The notes under the pieces were generated by a model. It worked only from the letters and a program-made list of their open reading frames with translations. It searched no databases and was not told where the DNA came from. From positions 1 through 64,000 of the forward strand of contig NZ_JAGEMO020000016.1 of the NCBI RefSeq assembly GCF_017921975.2: a DNA stretch of 64,000 bases. Reading direction: 5' to 3'. The position numbers and the translations under genes are program-made. The stretch is from Hymenobacter terricola (GTDB lineage Bacteria > Bacteroidota > Bacteroidia > Cytophagales > Hymenobacteraceae). Below are positions 40,000 to 48,018 of the stretch, piece after piece. The stretch's first letter is position 1, and each line of letters opens with the position of its first letter.

Positions 40000-40332
40000 A
40001 TGACGGCATTACTTACTCAGTTGCGCGCGCTGTTGCTGTTTTACCGCAGCGTGGCGCCTTTCATGTTGGGCATCACGGGGTTGCTCGCCGGGTTCGTGTT
40101 GGTGCCGCTGCTACACGACGGCCAGGCCAGTGGGAGGTTGCCCGCGCTGGCTTTGGCCAAGCTGCTGACCGGCCCGGTGGTGTGGTACCTGGCCGAGCAA
40201 ATGCGCCCGAATCAGTATTGGTTTTTCTACAATCTGGGCGTGTCGCGCGGGCGCTTATGGGCAGGGGTGGCCGTGCTGGATGGGGCAATTTTCGTGGGCG
40301 TAACGGTGGCCATCCAGGCTTTTTTCGCATGA
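40000..40332 (+). CDS. small membrane protein of a compact ABC pair
   Basis: This 110-residue protein has three to four hydrophobic segments (about 8-35, 46-62, 88-108). It is too small for a usual ABC permease. Its stop overlaps the start of the ATPase gene (ATGA, 40329-40332), so the two are translationally coupled and probably work together. I recognise no family; FFYNLGVSRGRLW (about 77-89) recalls the FYxNxG-x-S segment of DUF-type export permease fragments in Bacteroidota. Confidence 0.75.
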   Translation: MTALLTQLRALLLFYRSVAPFMLGITGLLAGFVLVPLLHDGQASGRLPALALAKLLTGPVVWYLAEQMRPNQYWFFYNLGVSRGRLWAGVAVLDGAIFVGVTVAIQAFFA

Positions 40333-41021
40333 GTATGCGCCCGGATTCTTACCCCGATGGCATCCAGGTCCTCGAAGCCGACGGCATTCAGCTGGCTTTT
40401 GATGGCCGGAAAATCCTGACCGATGTATACCTGCGGGTGCAAACCGGGCAAATTGCCGGCTTGCTGGGGCGCAACGGCAGTGGCAAATCCACGCTGCTCC
40501 AGACCATTTTCGGGGCCCGCGTCGTGCCCGATGCCTCGGTGCGCGTGAATGGCCGCCGGGCCGTGCCCGCCTTCCAAACGGCGGGCCTGCTCAACTACCT
40601 GCCCCAGGCCCAGCTACTACCCGCGCAGCTGTCGTTGCGCCAGGCCGCCCGGCTGCTACGCGTCGATTTGGATGAAGCCACGGCCGCCTTTCCAGAGCTA
40701 CGTTTGCAGCTTAATTCAAGGCCTGAAGAGCTGTCGGGCGGAACGCTGCGCCTGATGCAGGTATTGCTGCTGCTGCACGCCAACACGGTTTTTTCGTTGT
40801 TCGATGAGCCTTTCACCGGCGTCATGCCCGTGCATATTGAAACCCTGGCCGCCGGGCTGCTGCGGGCGAAGCAGCGCAAAGGCTTGCTGATTACTGACCA
40901 CCGCTACGCCGAAGTGTTGCCGCTGTGCGACGTGGTTTATTTGCTGCACCAAGGCCGCCTGCTGAAGCTGGGCGCCGACCCTCGCGCCGAATTGCGCGAC
41001 TACGGCTACCTGGCTACCTGA
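40329..41021 (+). CDS. ABC transporter ATP-binding protein
   Basis: This 230-residue ATPase has Walker A GLLGRNGSGKSTLL (about 43-56), Q-loop YLPQAQLLP, the signature ELSGGTLRLMQ (about 135-145), a Walker B LFDEPFTGV with a usual Glu-Pro, and the switch His in ITDHRY. The ABC signature is LSGGT rather than LSGGQ, and the D-loop is shortened. It overlaps the small membrane gene by 4 nt, with no full-length permease near, so its transport partner could be only the 110-residue protein. Substrate unknown. Confidence 0.92.
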   Translation: MSMRPDSYPDGIQVLEADGIQLAFDGRKILTDVYLRVQTGQIAGLLGRNGSGKSTLLQTIFGARVVPDASVRVNGRRAVPAFQTAGLLNYLPQAQLLPAQLSLRQAARLLRVDLDEATAAFPELRLQLNSRPEELSGGTLRLMQVLLLLHANTVFSLFDEPFTGVMPVHIETLAAGLLRAKQRKGLLITDHRYAEVLPLCDVVYLLHQGRLLKLGADPRAELRDYGYLAT

Positions 41022-41066
41022 GCTTTTATTGGTCTTTGCTGATTCCAGTTGCGTAAAACCATCACG

Positions 41067-42281
41067 ATGTCCACCCAACCACCCTTTGCGCACCTCCGCA
41101 TTTTAGAACTGGCCTCGGTGCTGGCCGGCCCGCAGGTGGGCCAGTTTTTCGCGGAATTAGGAGCCGAAGTGCTGAAGCTGGAAAGCCCGGCCGGCGACGT
41201 CACGCGCACCTGGAAAACGACTGCCGAAACCCACGCTTCTGCCGCGGCGGAAGAAACGTCGGTTTCGGCCTATTTCGCCGCTTCCAACTGGGGTAAAAAG
41301 TCGCAGATTCTGGACCTGACCACGGCTGCCGACCAGGGCATCCTGCACCGCCTGGCCGCCTCCGCTGATATCATCCTCACCAGCTACAAGCCCGGCGACG
41401 CCGAGAAGCTGGGCGCCGACTATGCCACGCTGACCAGGGAGAATCCGCGCCTGATTTACGGCCACCTCACCGGCTACGGCCCCGATACGGCCCGCGCCGG
41501 CTACGATGCCGTGCTCCAGGCCGAAGCCGGCTTCATGTACCTCAACGCCGCCGGCCCGGGCCAGCCGGCCCAGAAAATGCCCGTGGCGATGGTGGACCTG
41601 CTGGCCGCGCATCAGCTGAAAGAAGGCCTGCTCACTGCGCTATTTCAGCGGGAGCGCACCGGGCGCGGGGCATTGGTACAAGTCAGCCTGCTGGACAGCG
41701 CCCTGGCCGCCCTTGCCAACCAGGCCGGTACCTATCTGGTGGCCGGGCACGACCCGCAGCCCTTGGGTTCGGGCCATCCCAGCATTGTGCCCTACGGCAC
41801 CGTGTACCGCGCCGCCAATGGCCGCCAGCTGGTGCTGGCCGTGGGCTCCGATGGCCAGTTCCGGCACCTGTGCGCGGCGTTAGAGCAAGCCGATTGGGCC
41901 ACGGAGGCCCGCTTCCAAACCAACGCGGCCCGTGTGGCGCACCGGGCCGAGCTGGAGGCCCTGCTCACCGAGCGCATCGCGGCCGTGGACGGCGACGCGC
42001 TGCTGGCGGAGCTGGCGCGCCGGGCGGTGCCGGCCGGGGCCGTGCGCACGGTGGGGGAGGCGCTGGCCCAGCCCTCGGCCCGGCCCATGCTGCTGCCGGC
42101 GGCCGGCCACCTGCGCGGCGGGCTGCGCACGGTGGCGTTTCGCAGCTCGCAGTGGGCCGTGGTGGCCCGGCTTGATGCCCCACCCGCCCTCGGCCAAATG
42201 CTGGAAAAAACTCCGGCTGATAACCCTGCTGCCGCGGCTGAAACTAGGGCCCCGCTTAATTTCGTGTCTCCGGTTTCGTGA
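41067..42281 (+). CDS. CaiB/BaiF-family CoA transferase
   Basis: This 404-residue family III CoA transferase has the N-terminal RILELASVLAGPQVGQFFAELGAEVLKLE (cited by its parts, LAGPQVGQFFAELGAEV about 16-32). The putative catalytic Asp is in GYDAVLQAEAGFMYL (about 153-167), and the C-terminal SGHPSIVPYGTVYRAANG is also present. It should move CoA between carboxylic acids through an aspartyl-CoA intermediate. The substrate cannot be told. It stands alone between the ABC pair and an unknown gene. The far C-terminus is longer and less conserved. Confidence 0.9.
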   Translation: MSTQPPFAHLRILELASVLAGPQVGQFFAELGAEVLKLESPAGDVTRTWKTTAETHASAAAEETSVSAYFAASNWGKKSQILDLTTAADQGILHRLAASADIILTSYKPGDAEKLGADYATLTRENPRLIYGHLTGYGPDTARAGYDAVLQAEAGFMYLNAAGPGQPAQKMPVAMVDLLAAHQLKEGLLTALFQRERTGRGALVQVSLLDSALAALANQAGTYLVAGHDPQPLGSGHPSIVPYGTVYRAANGRQLVLAVGSDGQFRHLCAALEQADWATEARFQTNAARVAHRAELEALLTERIAAVDGDALLAELARRAVPAGAVRTVGEALAQPSARPMLLPAAGHLRGGLRTVAFRSSQWAVVARLDAPPALGQMLEKTPADNPAAAAETRAPLNFVSPVS

Positions 42282-42371
42282 CTGCCCCGTCGGGTCAGTG
42301 GCTGAGGCCGCGCTTCTCGCCGTTCTTCTATTTCGCGCCGCCATTTGCTGGGGGCATTATTCTCTCATTGC

Positions 42372-43313
42372 ATGGCTAAGTCCTCCACCAAAAAGAATGC
42401 GGTGCCCGAGCTGTTTGTGCCCGCCGAAACAGCGCCCGTCCCCGCACCCGCGCCACCAACGGAGCCTGCGCCTGCCAGGCAAAAGCCGAAAGCGCCCAAA
42501 ACCGGCAAGCCGGCTCGTGTCAGCAAGATTGATAAAGCCGTGGCCGGCGCCGCGGTGCTGGTGGCGCAAGATGCCATTCACACCGGAGCCACCGCCACCA
42601 ACGACCATCCCACCGCCGAGGCCGGCTCGCCCACTAAGGCTCCGGCCGACCGCCTCGACCAGATTTTCGAGGGCCTGAAGCAAAAGTCCACGGCCAAGCA
42701 GGCCATTTTTCGCAATACGAAGGCGGCGTTCGACTGCCTGCGCCTGGTGTCGCAGGAGCTGGTGGTGGAACTCACCCGCAAGCTCACGCCCTTCGATTCG
42801 AGCGTGGTGATTGAGTACCGCTCCATCAACGACATGGAGTTTCACATCCGGTTTTCGGGCGATTTGCTGGTGTTCGTCATGCACTCCAACGTCGTCACCT
42901 TCGCCGACGATTACGGCCCCATGCCCAGCGCCTACGTCAGCGAAGATTTTCGGCGGCGCTTCTTCGGCCACATCATGGCCTATAACTTCATGGCCGACAG
43001 CATCAAATACCAGCGCCTGAACGACCCTGGCTACCTCGTGGGCCGCCTGCTCGTCAACATCGACAACCATTATTTCCTCGAAGGCGTGCAGCAGCTGGAG
43101 CTGCCCGACAACGACATGTCGGACAACCTGATTACCACCGACGCCATGCGCCTGTTCGTGGAAAGCGCCATGATTGCCGCCGTCAACAACGACCTCATCG
43201 CCCCGCCGCTGCCCGAAATCCAGAAAATCAGCGTCAAGCAAAAACTGGAAAACCAGCAGGTGAGCCGCGGCAGCAAAGTCGGCTTCAGCTTCTCGCACGA
43301 GCAGCTGTATTAG
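42372..43313 (+). CDS. conserved protein of unknown function with Pro/Ala/Lys-rich N-terminus
   Basis: This 313-residue protein has a disordered basic N-terminus (1-95; runs of Pro, Ala, Lys). A compact domain follows: a helix (LDQIFEGLKQKSTAKQAIFRNTK region), strands SSVVIEYRSIND and MEFHIRFSGDLLVFVMHSNVVTF, helices with RRRFFGHIMAYNFMADS, and a conserved-looking LVGRLLVNIDNHYFLEG. It ends in FSFSHEQLY. No family recognised; the domain looks like an uncharacterised Bacteroidota protein. It is convergent with trpS across a family-2 palindrome. Confidence 0.8.
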   Translation: MAKSSTKKNAVPELFVPAETAPVPAPAPPTEPAPARQKPKAPKTGKPARVSKIDKAVAGAAVLVAQDAIHTGATATNDHPTAEAGSPTKAPADRLDQIFEGLKQKSTAKQAIFRNTKAAFDCLRLVSQELVVELTRKLTPFDSSVVIEYRSINDMEFHIRFSGDLLVFVMHSNVVTFADDYGPMPSAYVSEDFRRRFFGHIMAYNFMADSIKYQRLNDPGYLVGRLLVNIDNHYFLEGVQQLELPDNDMSDNLITTDAMRLFVESAMIAAVNNDLIAPPLPEIQKISVKQKLENQQVSRGSKVGFSFSHEQLY

Positions 43314-43398
43314 TTGTCAGCTGCTCGTTGTCAGTTGTTGGTCGATTGGGGATTTCAGTCGAATGCGAGCTAACAACTAACAACGAGCAACGAGCAAC
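43312..43398. repeat. palindromic intergenic element, family 2, copy d
   Basis: AGTTGTCAGCTGCTCGTTGT and CAGTTGTT on the left pair with AACAACTAACAACGAGCAAC and GAGCAACTA on the right. It exactly fills the space between the stop codons of the convergent genes, sharing TAG on one side and CTA on the other, so it may replace a terminator. Confidence 0.8.
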
Positions 43399-44372
43399 TA
43401 CTTGCCATAGCCCACTTTTTGCCGCACTTTGGCCAGCACGCCCGCGCCGTATTCCTGTGCCCGCTTAGCGCCGATTGCCAGTTGGGCATCCAGCTCCGGC
43501 AGGTTGTTCATGTAGAAGTTGAACTGCTCGCGCTCGGTGGCAAAGCGGCGTAAAATCAGCTCGTACAACTCCTTTTTGGCGTGGCCATAGCCGTAGCCAC
43601 CGGCCACATAATTGGCGCGCATGGTTTCGATTTCGCTTGGTGAGGCCAGCAGCGAGTACAGCTTGAAGGTGACGTCCGTGTCCGGATTCTTGGGGGCCTC
43701 CAGCGGGGTGCTATCCGAAATAATGGTTTTAACGGCTTTCAGCAGCTCTTTTTCGGTCGCGAATACGTCGATGATATTGCCGTAGCTCTTGCTCATCTTC
43801 GCGCCGTCGGTGCCGGGAATGGTCATCAGCTGCTCATCGGCGCGGGCCTGGGGCAGCACCAGCGTTTCGCCGTAGCGGTTGTTGAAGGCGGTGGCAATGT
43901 CGCGGGCAATTTCGAGGTGCTGAATCTGGTCCTTGCCCACGGGCACGATTTCGGCGTCGTACAGCAGAATGTCGGCCGCCATCAGCACCGGATAGGTGAA
44001 GAGGCCGGCGTTCACGTCCGAAAGTTTGTCCGACTTGTCCTTGAACGAGTGCGCGTTGGCCAGCATCGGGAAAGGCGTGAAGCAGCTCAGATACCACGTC
44101 AGCTCCGTAACCTGCGGCACGTCGGACTGCCGGTAGAACAGGTTTTTCTCGGTGTCGAAGCCGCAGGCCAGCCACGCGGCGGCTACGGCGTAGGTGTTGG
44201 CGCGCAGCAATTCGGGGTCGCGCACGGTGGTGAGCGAGTGCAAATCGGCGATGAAATAAAGCGAGTCGTTGGCCGGGTTTTTCGATAGCTCGATGGCCGG
44301 GAGGATGGCGCCAAGCAGGTTGCCGAGGTGCGGCCGGCCGGTGCTCTGAATGCCAGTGAGAATGCGGGACAT
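43398..44372 (-). CDS. trpS: tryptophanyl-tRNA synthetase
   Basis: This 324-residue class Ic synthetase charges tRNA-Trp. It has ILTGIQSTGRPHLGNLLGAI (4-23; HLGN as the HIGH motif), the Trp pocket segment around ADLHSLTT, DQIQHLEIARDIATAFN and the KMSKS motif in GAKMSKSYGNIID (about 191). Length and order match bacterial TrpS. The start ATG lies 8 nt after the stop of the secreted-protein gene (44381-44992), so the genes may be co-transcribed. Confidence 0.96.
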   Translation of the reverse strand: MSRILTGIQSTGRPHLGNLLGAILPAIELSKNPANDSLYFIADLHSLTTVRDPELLRANTYAVAAAWLACGFDTEKNLFYRQSDVPQVTELTWYLSCFTPFPMLANAHSFKDKSDKLSDVNAGLFTYPVLMAADILLYDAEIVPVGKDQIQHLEIARDIATAFNNRYGETLVLPQARADEQLMTIPGTDGAKMSKSYGNIIDVFATEKELLKAVKTIISDSTPLEAPKNPDTDVTFKLYSLLASPSEIETMRANYVAGGYGYGHAKKELYELILRRFATEREQFNFYMNNLPELDAQLAIGAKRAQEYGAGVLAKVRQKVGYGK

Positions 44373-44380
44373 GTGGGTAA

Positions 44381-44992
44381 TTAGTGAGTTAAACGCACGC
44401 CCTGGTCGTAGGCGTGCACAATGGCAGCGAGGTGGGCCCGGCTGACGGCATTGGTAGCAAATTGCCGCTGGAGCGCCTGGTCGGCGGGGAAGAGGGCCGC
44501 TACGAAGGCTCCGGGGGCAAGTTTCTGGTCGAACCCCGGCGTGTGGCCGGGGCTGTACGCAAAGAACGTACTCGTGCCGGCTTTGCGCAGCACCGGCAGC
44601 GTGACGTGAGCCTTAAAATTGGGCCCCATATCAACCTGGTAGTAGTAGTAAAACAGCTCGACCGGGCCGGTTTCGAGGATTTCCAGCAGCGTGGGCTCCT
44701 TGAAATCGGCATCGGTGCCGCTGAGGAAACGAAAGTCATTTACCCGCAGAAACCGGTGGTTTTCGATGGTGAAGGCCGTGACTTCGGCGGCCCGGAATTT
44801 GCGCTCTTTGCCGTTTTTCACGCCCACCATCATCGTCGGGCTGCCGTTTTCGGCTAAGGCCAGCTTCAGCGAAGCTTCGCCTTTGGAGCCGTTGGTGAGC
44901 TCGTAATTGCCGGGGGCGAAGTTGAATTGGGCGCGGGCCATGGCGGGCAACAGCAGGGCCCCGGCCGTCAGCAGGAAATGGAAAAGTCGCAT
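44381..44992 (-). CDS. secreted protein of unknown function, paralogue 1
   Basis: This 203-residue protein has a signal peptide (1-21, ending AMARA), then FNFAPGNYELTNGSKGEASLKL and a beta-rich domain with RKFRAAEVTAFTIENHRFLRV, and a helical C-terminus. The plan repeats in the next gene (45079), where FVPGTYELADGTKGTGLLSY occupies the same position. The two are tandem paralogues with weak identity. It probably acts in the periplasm or at the cell surface. No known domain recognised. Confidence 0.82.
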   Translation of the reverse strand: MRLFHFLLTAGALLLPAMARAQFNFAPGNYELTNGSKGEASLKLALAENGSPTMMVGVKNGKERKFRAAEVTAFTIENHRFLRVNDFRFLSGTDADFKEPTLLEILETGPVELFYYYYQVDMGPNFKAHVTLPVLRKAGTSTFFAYSPGHTPGFDQKLAPGAFVAALFPADQALQRQFATNAVSRAHLAAIVHAYDQGVRLTH

Positions 44993-45078
44993 GGCGGTGA
45001 AAGGATGGTGGGCGAAAAAAGTTACACGCTCACGTTTTCCATGGCTTCTTCCGGCAAGTAGGCAGAATGGCGGTCAGG

Positions 45079-45714
45079 CTATTGCCCGGCGTTGTAGGCT
45101 TTAATCAAGTCGAGGAGGTCCTCTTGCGTGGTTGGCTTAGAACCTACTTTTTTAATCAGGTCGGGCCGACCAGCCAGGAAGGAGGTCAGCACCTCGCGGT
45201 ATTTTTTGCCAACCACCGGAATTGAAAAGGCTTCGTCTTCGCCCTGGCGGCGCAGCAAATAGGCTTTCGAGTTGACGGCCTGCCGGGGGGAGTTGTTACT
45301 GCCAAATTGGTCGCGCGAGTGGCTGGTGTGCAGCATCTCCGTGAGGTCAAACTCGGTGAGCTCCAGCTTGCCGTCCAGCAATACTTTCCCGAAGTTGTTT
45401 TTGAGCGACATCGTGGAAAAAGGCATGCCCGAATCAAGCTTGACGCTGTGCAGCATCACGTAATGGTCGCCGGCAACGGTGAACGAGCGCACTTTGCCGG
45501 CCGGAAATTCCTGGCCTTTTTTACCGGCTTTGGTGGTGGGGTCGGCTTTGAGGTCTTTCAGCAGCAGCGTGGCTTTGGCCCCGTTCTCGTAGCTCAGCAG
45601 GCCGGTGCCCTTGGTGCCATCGGCCAGCTCGTAGGTGCCCGGCACAAAATCGGTTTGGGCCAGGCCCAGCAGCGGGGAAAATGCCGCCATCAGCAGTAAA
45701 AACAAAAAACGCAT
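45079..45714 (-). CDS. secreted protein of unknown function, paralogue 2
   Basis: The 211-residue product has a signal peptide (1-19, ending LLGLA) followed by FVPGTYELADGTKGTG, a Lys-rich loop, GKVRSFTVAGDHYVMLHSVKL and a C-terminal helix region. It shares with the gene at 44381 the order PGxYEL-x-(N/D)G-(S/T)KG and the later Fx(V/I)x(N/G)(H/D)(R/H)(F/Y)L/V pattern. Start at 45714 (MRFLFL) is set by the signal peptide. Function unknown. The two genes are 86 nt apart. Confidence 0.82.
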   Translation of the reverse strand: MRFLFLLLMAAFSPLLGLAQTDFVPGTYELADGTKGTGLLSYENGAKATLLLKDLKADPTTKAGKKGQEFPAGKVRSFTVAGDHYVMLHSVKLDSGMPFSTMSLKNNFGKVLLDGKLELTEFDLTEMLHTSHSRDQFGSNNSPRQAVNSKAYLLRRQGEDEAFSIPVVGKKYREVLTSFLAGRPDLIKKVGSKPTTQEDLLDLIKAYNAGQ

Positions 45715-45750
45715 GGGAAGAAAAAGGGTTGGGAAACGGGTATGGGGCAA

Positions 45751-46497
45751 TTAAACGGATGTGTTGACGGCTGCTTCTTCCTGCAACTCGGCGGTTTCTG
45801 CGGGGCCCAGGTAGCGGTCAATCAGGAAATGGGCCAGGTACAGCACCGGCGTGAGCAAAATGGCGGCCGCGAACTTGTACCAATAGTTGGTGTTGGCCAC
45901 GCTGATAACCTGGTCCATGGTCCAGTTGCCGAACACATAAAAGGCCACGTACAGCACCACAAAGGAATCAACGAGCTGCGAAATCAGCGTGGAGCCCGTG
46001 GCCCGCAGCCAGATGTAGCGGCCGCCCGTGGCCTTGCGAATGGCCGAGAAAATGGTGGCATCGAGCACCTGGCCCACCGCGAAGGCCACAATGGAGCCGG
46101 TAATTATGCCCAGCCCCTGCCGGAAAATGCTCTGGTAGGCAAAATCAATGTTGAATGGCCGGCCGAGGTTATCGGCTTTGTTCACATCAAGCCAAAAATC
46201 AGCGGGCGGGAGCTTGGTGGTGAGGTAGATAACCCCGAATGCAAACAGGATGAGGACCACCGTGAGGTAGCTGATGCGCAACACGCCGGCCTTGCCAAAA
46301 TACTCGTTGATGATGTCGGTGGTCACAAACACGACCGGCCAGATGAGCACGCCCGCCGTGAGATTGCCGGGCAGGCCCATGAGCTTATCGGCCGAGAAAA
46401 TCTTAACGCCGATGATTTCGGCCAGCAGTGCATTCACCAGAAAAATACCGCTGAGAACGAGGTAAAGCTGCTGTTTTTTGAGGGCAAAGCGGGACAT
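45751..46497 (-). CDS. queuosine precursor transporter (VUT/YhhQ family)
   Basis: This 248-residue protein has six to seven membrane helices. It contains LSGIFLVNALLAEIIGVKIF (15-34), the family motif VVFVTTDIINEYFGKAGVLRISYL (cited by parts, TTDIINEYFGKAG about 58-70), WLRATGSTLISQLVDSFVVLY and NYWYKFAAAILLTPVLYL. YhhQ members import preQ0/preQ1 or 7-cyano-7-deazaguanine for tRNA queuosine. Start is ATG 46497; the frame open further upstream overlaps RNase Z and is ignored. It follows RNase Z by 11 nt, likely one operon. Confidence 0.92.
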   Translation of the reverse strand: MSRFALKKQQLYLVLSGIFLVNALLAEIIGVKIFSADKLMGLPGNLTAGVLIWPVVFVTTDIINEYFGKAGVLRISYLTVVLILFAFGVIYLTTKLPPADFWLDVNKADNLGRPFNIDFAYQSIFRQGLGIITGSIVAFAVGQVLDATIFSAIRKATGGRYIWLRATGSTLISQLVDSFVVLYVAFYVFGNWTMDQVISVANTNYWYKFAAAILLTPVLYLAHFLIDRYLGPAETAELQEEAAVNTSV

Positions 46498-46508
46498 GGC
46501 AAAATTGA

Positions 46509-47420
46509 TTACATGCTCACCACCAAGCCTTCCGTGGCCAGCCCAACGCTGGGGAATACGGCCTGGGCTTCGTGCAGCAGCGGCTCCAGGGCCTTGTAGC
46601 GGCTTGAAAAGTGGCCGAGCAACAGTCGTTTCACGCCGGCGTCGCGGGCAATGTGGGCGGCTTGGCGGGCGGTGCTGTGGTAGGTTTGGGCAGCACGCTC
46701 CTTGAGGTCTTCCAGAAAAGTGGCTTCGTGGTAAAGCAGGTCGGCTCCGCGAATGAGGTCGGCGAGGGCGGGCGTGTAGAGCGTGTCGGAGAAGAAGGCG
46801 TAGCGGCGCGGCGGGGGCGCCGGTACCGATACATCGGCGTGGCGCAGGCCGGGCTGCTGGTCGTCGGCTTCCAGGTCTTCGCCCTGGGCGAGGCGGGCCA
46901 GCTGCTGCGGGCTCAGGCCGGCGGGCAGCTTCTCTTTCAGGAGGTTGGCGCGGCGTGGCTTCTCCGAGAACAGGTAGCCGGCGCACGGAATGCGGTGACG
47001 CATGGGCAGCACGGCCACCGTGATTTGCTCGTCTTCATAAACCACGGCGTGGACTTCCGTGTCCACGGCCGTGAAGGTCATGGCGAAGCCCAACTGCATG
47101 TTGGAAACCCGGGCCTGGGTCACGAGCACCTCGTCGAGGCCGGGCGGGCCGATGATTTCCAGCGCCTGAGTGCGGCCCTGCAAGTGCATGGTGCCCAGCA
47201 GGCCGAAGAGGCCAAAGTAATGGTCGCCGTGCAGGTGCGAGATGAAGATGGCCCGGACGTGGTGGGGACGCACGCGGTATTCCAGCATCTGCCACTGGGT
47301 GCCTTCGCCGCAGTCAATCAGGTAATTGGATGCGCCCACCGTGAGCACCTGCGCCGTGGGGTGGCGGGCCAGGACCGGCGTGGCGGAGGCCGAGCCTAAA
47401 ATCTTCAGCTCAAAAGTCAA
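46509..47420 (-). CDS. rnz: ribonuclease Z
   Basis: This 303-residue zinc-dependent endonuclease trims tRNA 3' ends. SHLHGDHYFGLFGLLGTM carries the HxHxDH motif (His62, His64, Asp66, His67). Other ligands lie in MRHRIPCAGY, FFSDTLYT, YHEATF and GHFSSRY. The start is TTG at 47420 (TFELKILGSASATP), since no ATG fits. The following queuosine-transporter gene makes this a tRNA-processing operon. Confidence 0.94.
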   Translation of the reverse strand: MTFELKILGSASATPVLARHPTAQVLTVGASNYLIDCGEGTQWQMLEYRVRPHHVRAIFISHLHGDHYFGLFGLLGTMHLQGRTQALEIIGPPGLDEVLVTQARVSNMQLGFAMTFTAVDTEVHAVVYEDEQITVAVLPMRHRIPCAGYLFSEKPRRANLLKEKLPAGLSPQQLARLAQGEDLEADDQQPGLRHADVSVPAPPPRRYAFFSDTLYTPALADLIRGADLLYHEATFLEDLKERAAQTYHSTARQAAHIARDAGVKRLLLGHFSSRYKALEPLLHEAQAVFPSVGLATEGLVVSM

Positions 47421-47499
47421 AACAGGCGGCGGATGAAATGGGGCGAGAGGAGCGCAACGCCCACGCCGAAGCCGGGCATTGAAGAGATAAAAAAAAGCT

Positions 47500-47535
47500 G
47501 TTAGCTGTCAGCCCGAAAACCAACAGCTAACAGCC
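47500..47535. repeat. palindromic intergenic element, family 2, copy e (short)
   Basis: CTGTTAGCTGTCAG pairs with the CAACAGCTAACAG segment around a short loop. A run of A before it (T on the minus strand) suggests it could act as a terminator. It lies between the RNase Z start and the STAS gene end. Confidence 0.65.
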
Positions 47536-47573
47536 AAGTGCCGCATCAAGGCAGCCGCCGAAGGGCCAAAAAA

Positions 47574-47948
47574 CTACTCTTTGTCCGTCAGGTCGCGCTC
47601 GATGGCGTGCAAAAATACCCGGTCAATGCCTTCTTCGACCGTGGGCAGGATGTGCAAAACCGATTCGAGCTTGCTGATAGTGATGAGTTTCAGCACATGG
47701 TCTTGCAGGCCGGTGAGGACCAGCAGGCCGCCCGTGGAGTTGCAGAGCCGGTTGGCAATCAGGATGGAGCTGAGGCCCGACGAATCCGTGTACTTCACGT
47801 TAGTGAGGTCCAGAATCAGGTTGTTAATGCCTTCAGCGTTCAGCTTCACGAACTCCGATTTGAGGTCGGGCGCAACGGTGGTGTCGAGCTTCTTCTCCTC
47901 AATCGTGATAATGGTGTAGCTTTCTTTTTTATCAATCGTGTACTTCAT
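47574..47948 (-). CDS. STAS-domain anti-sigma factor antagonist
   Basis: This 124-residue protein has a complete STAS fold. The segment LILDLTNVKYTDSSGLSSIL (about 44-63) carries the phospho-acceptor serine (Ser56 or Ser57), and the helix after it continues with ANRLCN. Such proteins bind an anti-sigma kinase when unphosphorylated. No kinase or phosphatase is near. Base composition is somewhat AT-rich. A TACCTTCG box at 47979-47986 (minus strand) gives a leader of about 30 nt. Confidence 0.9.
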   Translation of the reverse strand: MKYTIDKKESYTIITIEEKKLDTTVAPDLKSEFVKLNAEGINNLILDLTNVKYTDSSGLSSILIANRLCNSTGGLLVLTGLQDHVLKLITISKLESVLHILPTVEEGIDRVFLHAIERDLTDKE

Positions 47949-47978
47949 ACAGCGTAAGCAAGGAGGGTAAGAGAACGG

Positions 47979-47986
47979 CGAAGGTA
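47979..47986 (-). promoter_or_regulatory. possible -7 promoter box of STAS gene
   Basis: TACCTTCG on the minus strand, one base off TAnnTTTG, 30 nt before ATG 47948. Confidence 0.35.
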
Positions 47987-48018
47987 AAGAAAAAACCCAA
48001 AATTTTGGGTGAAGTCGA

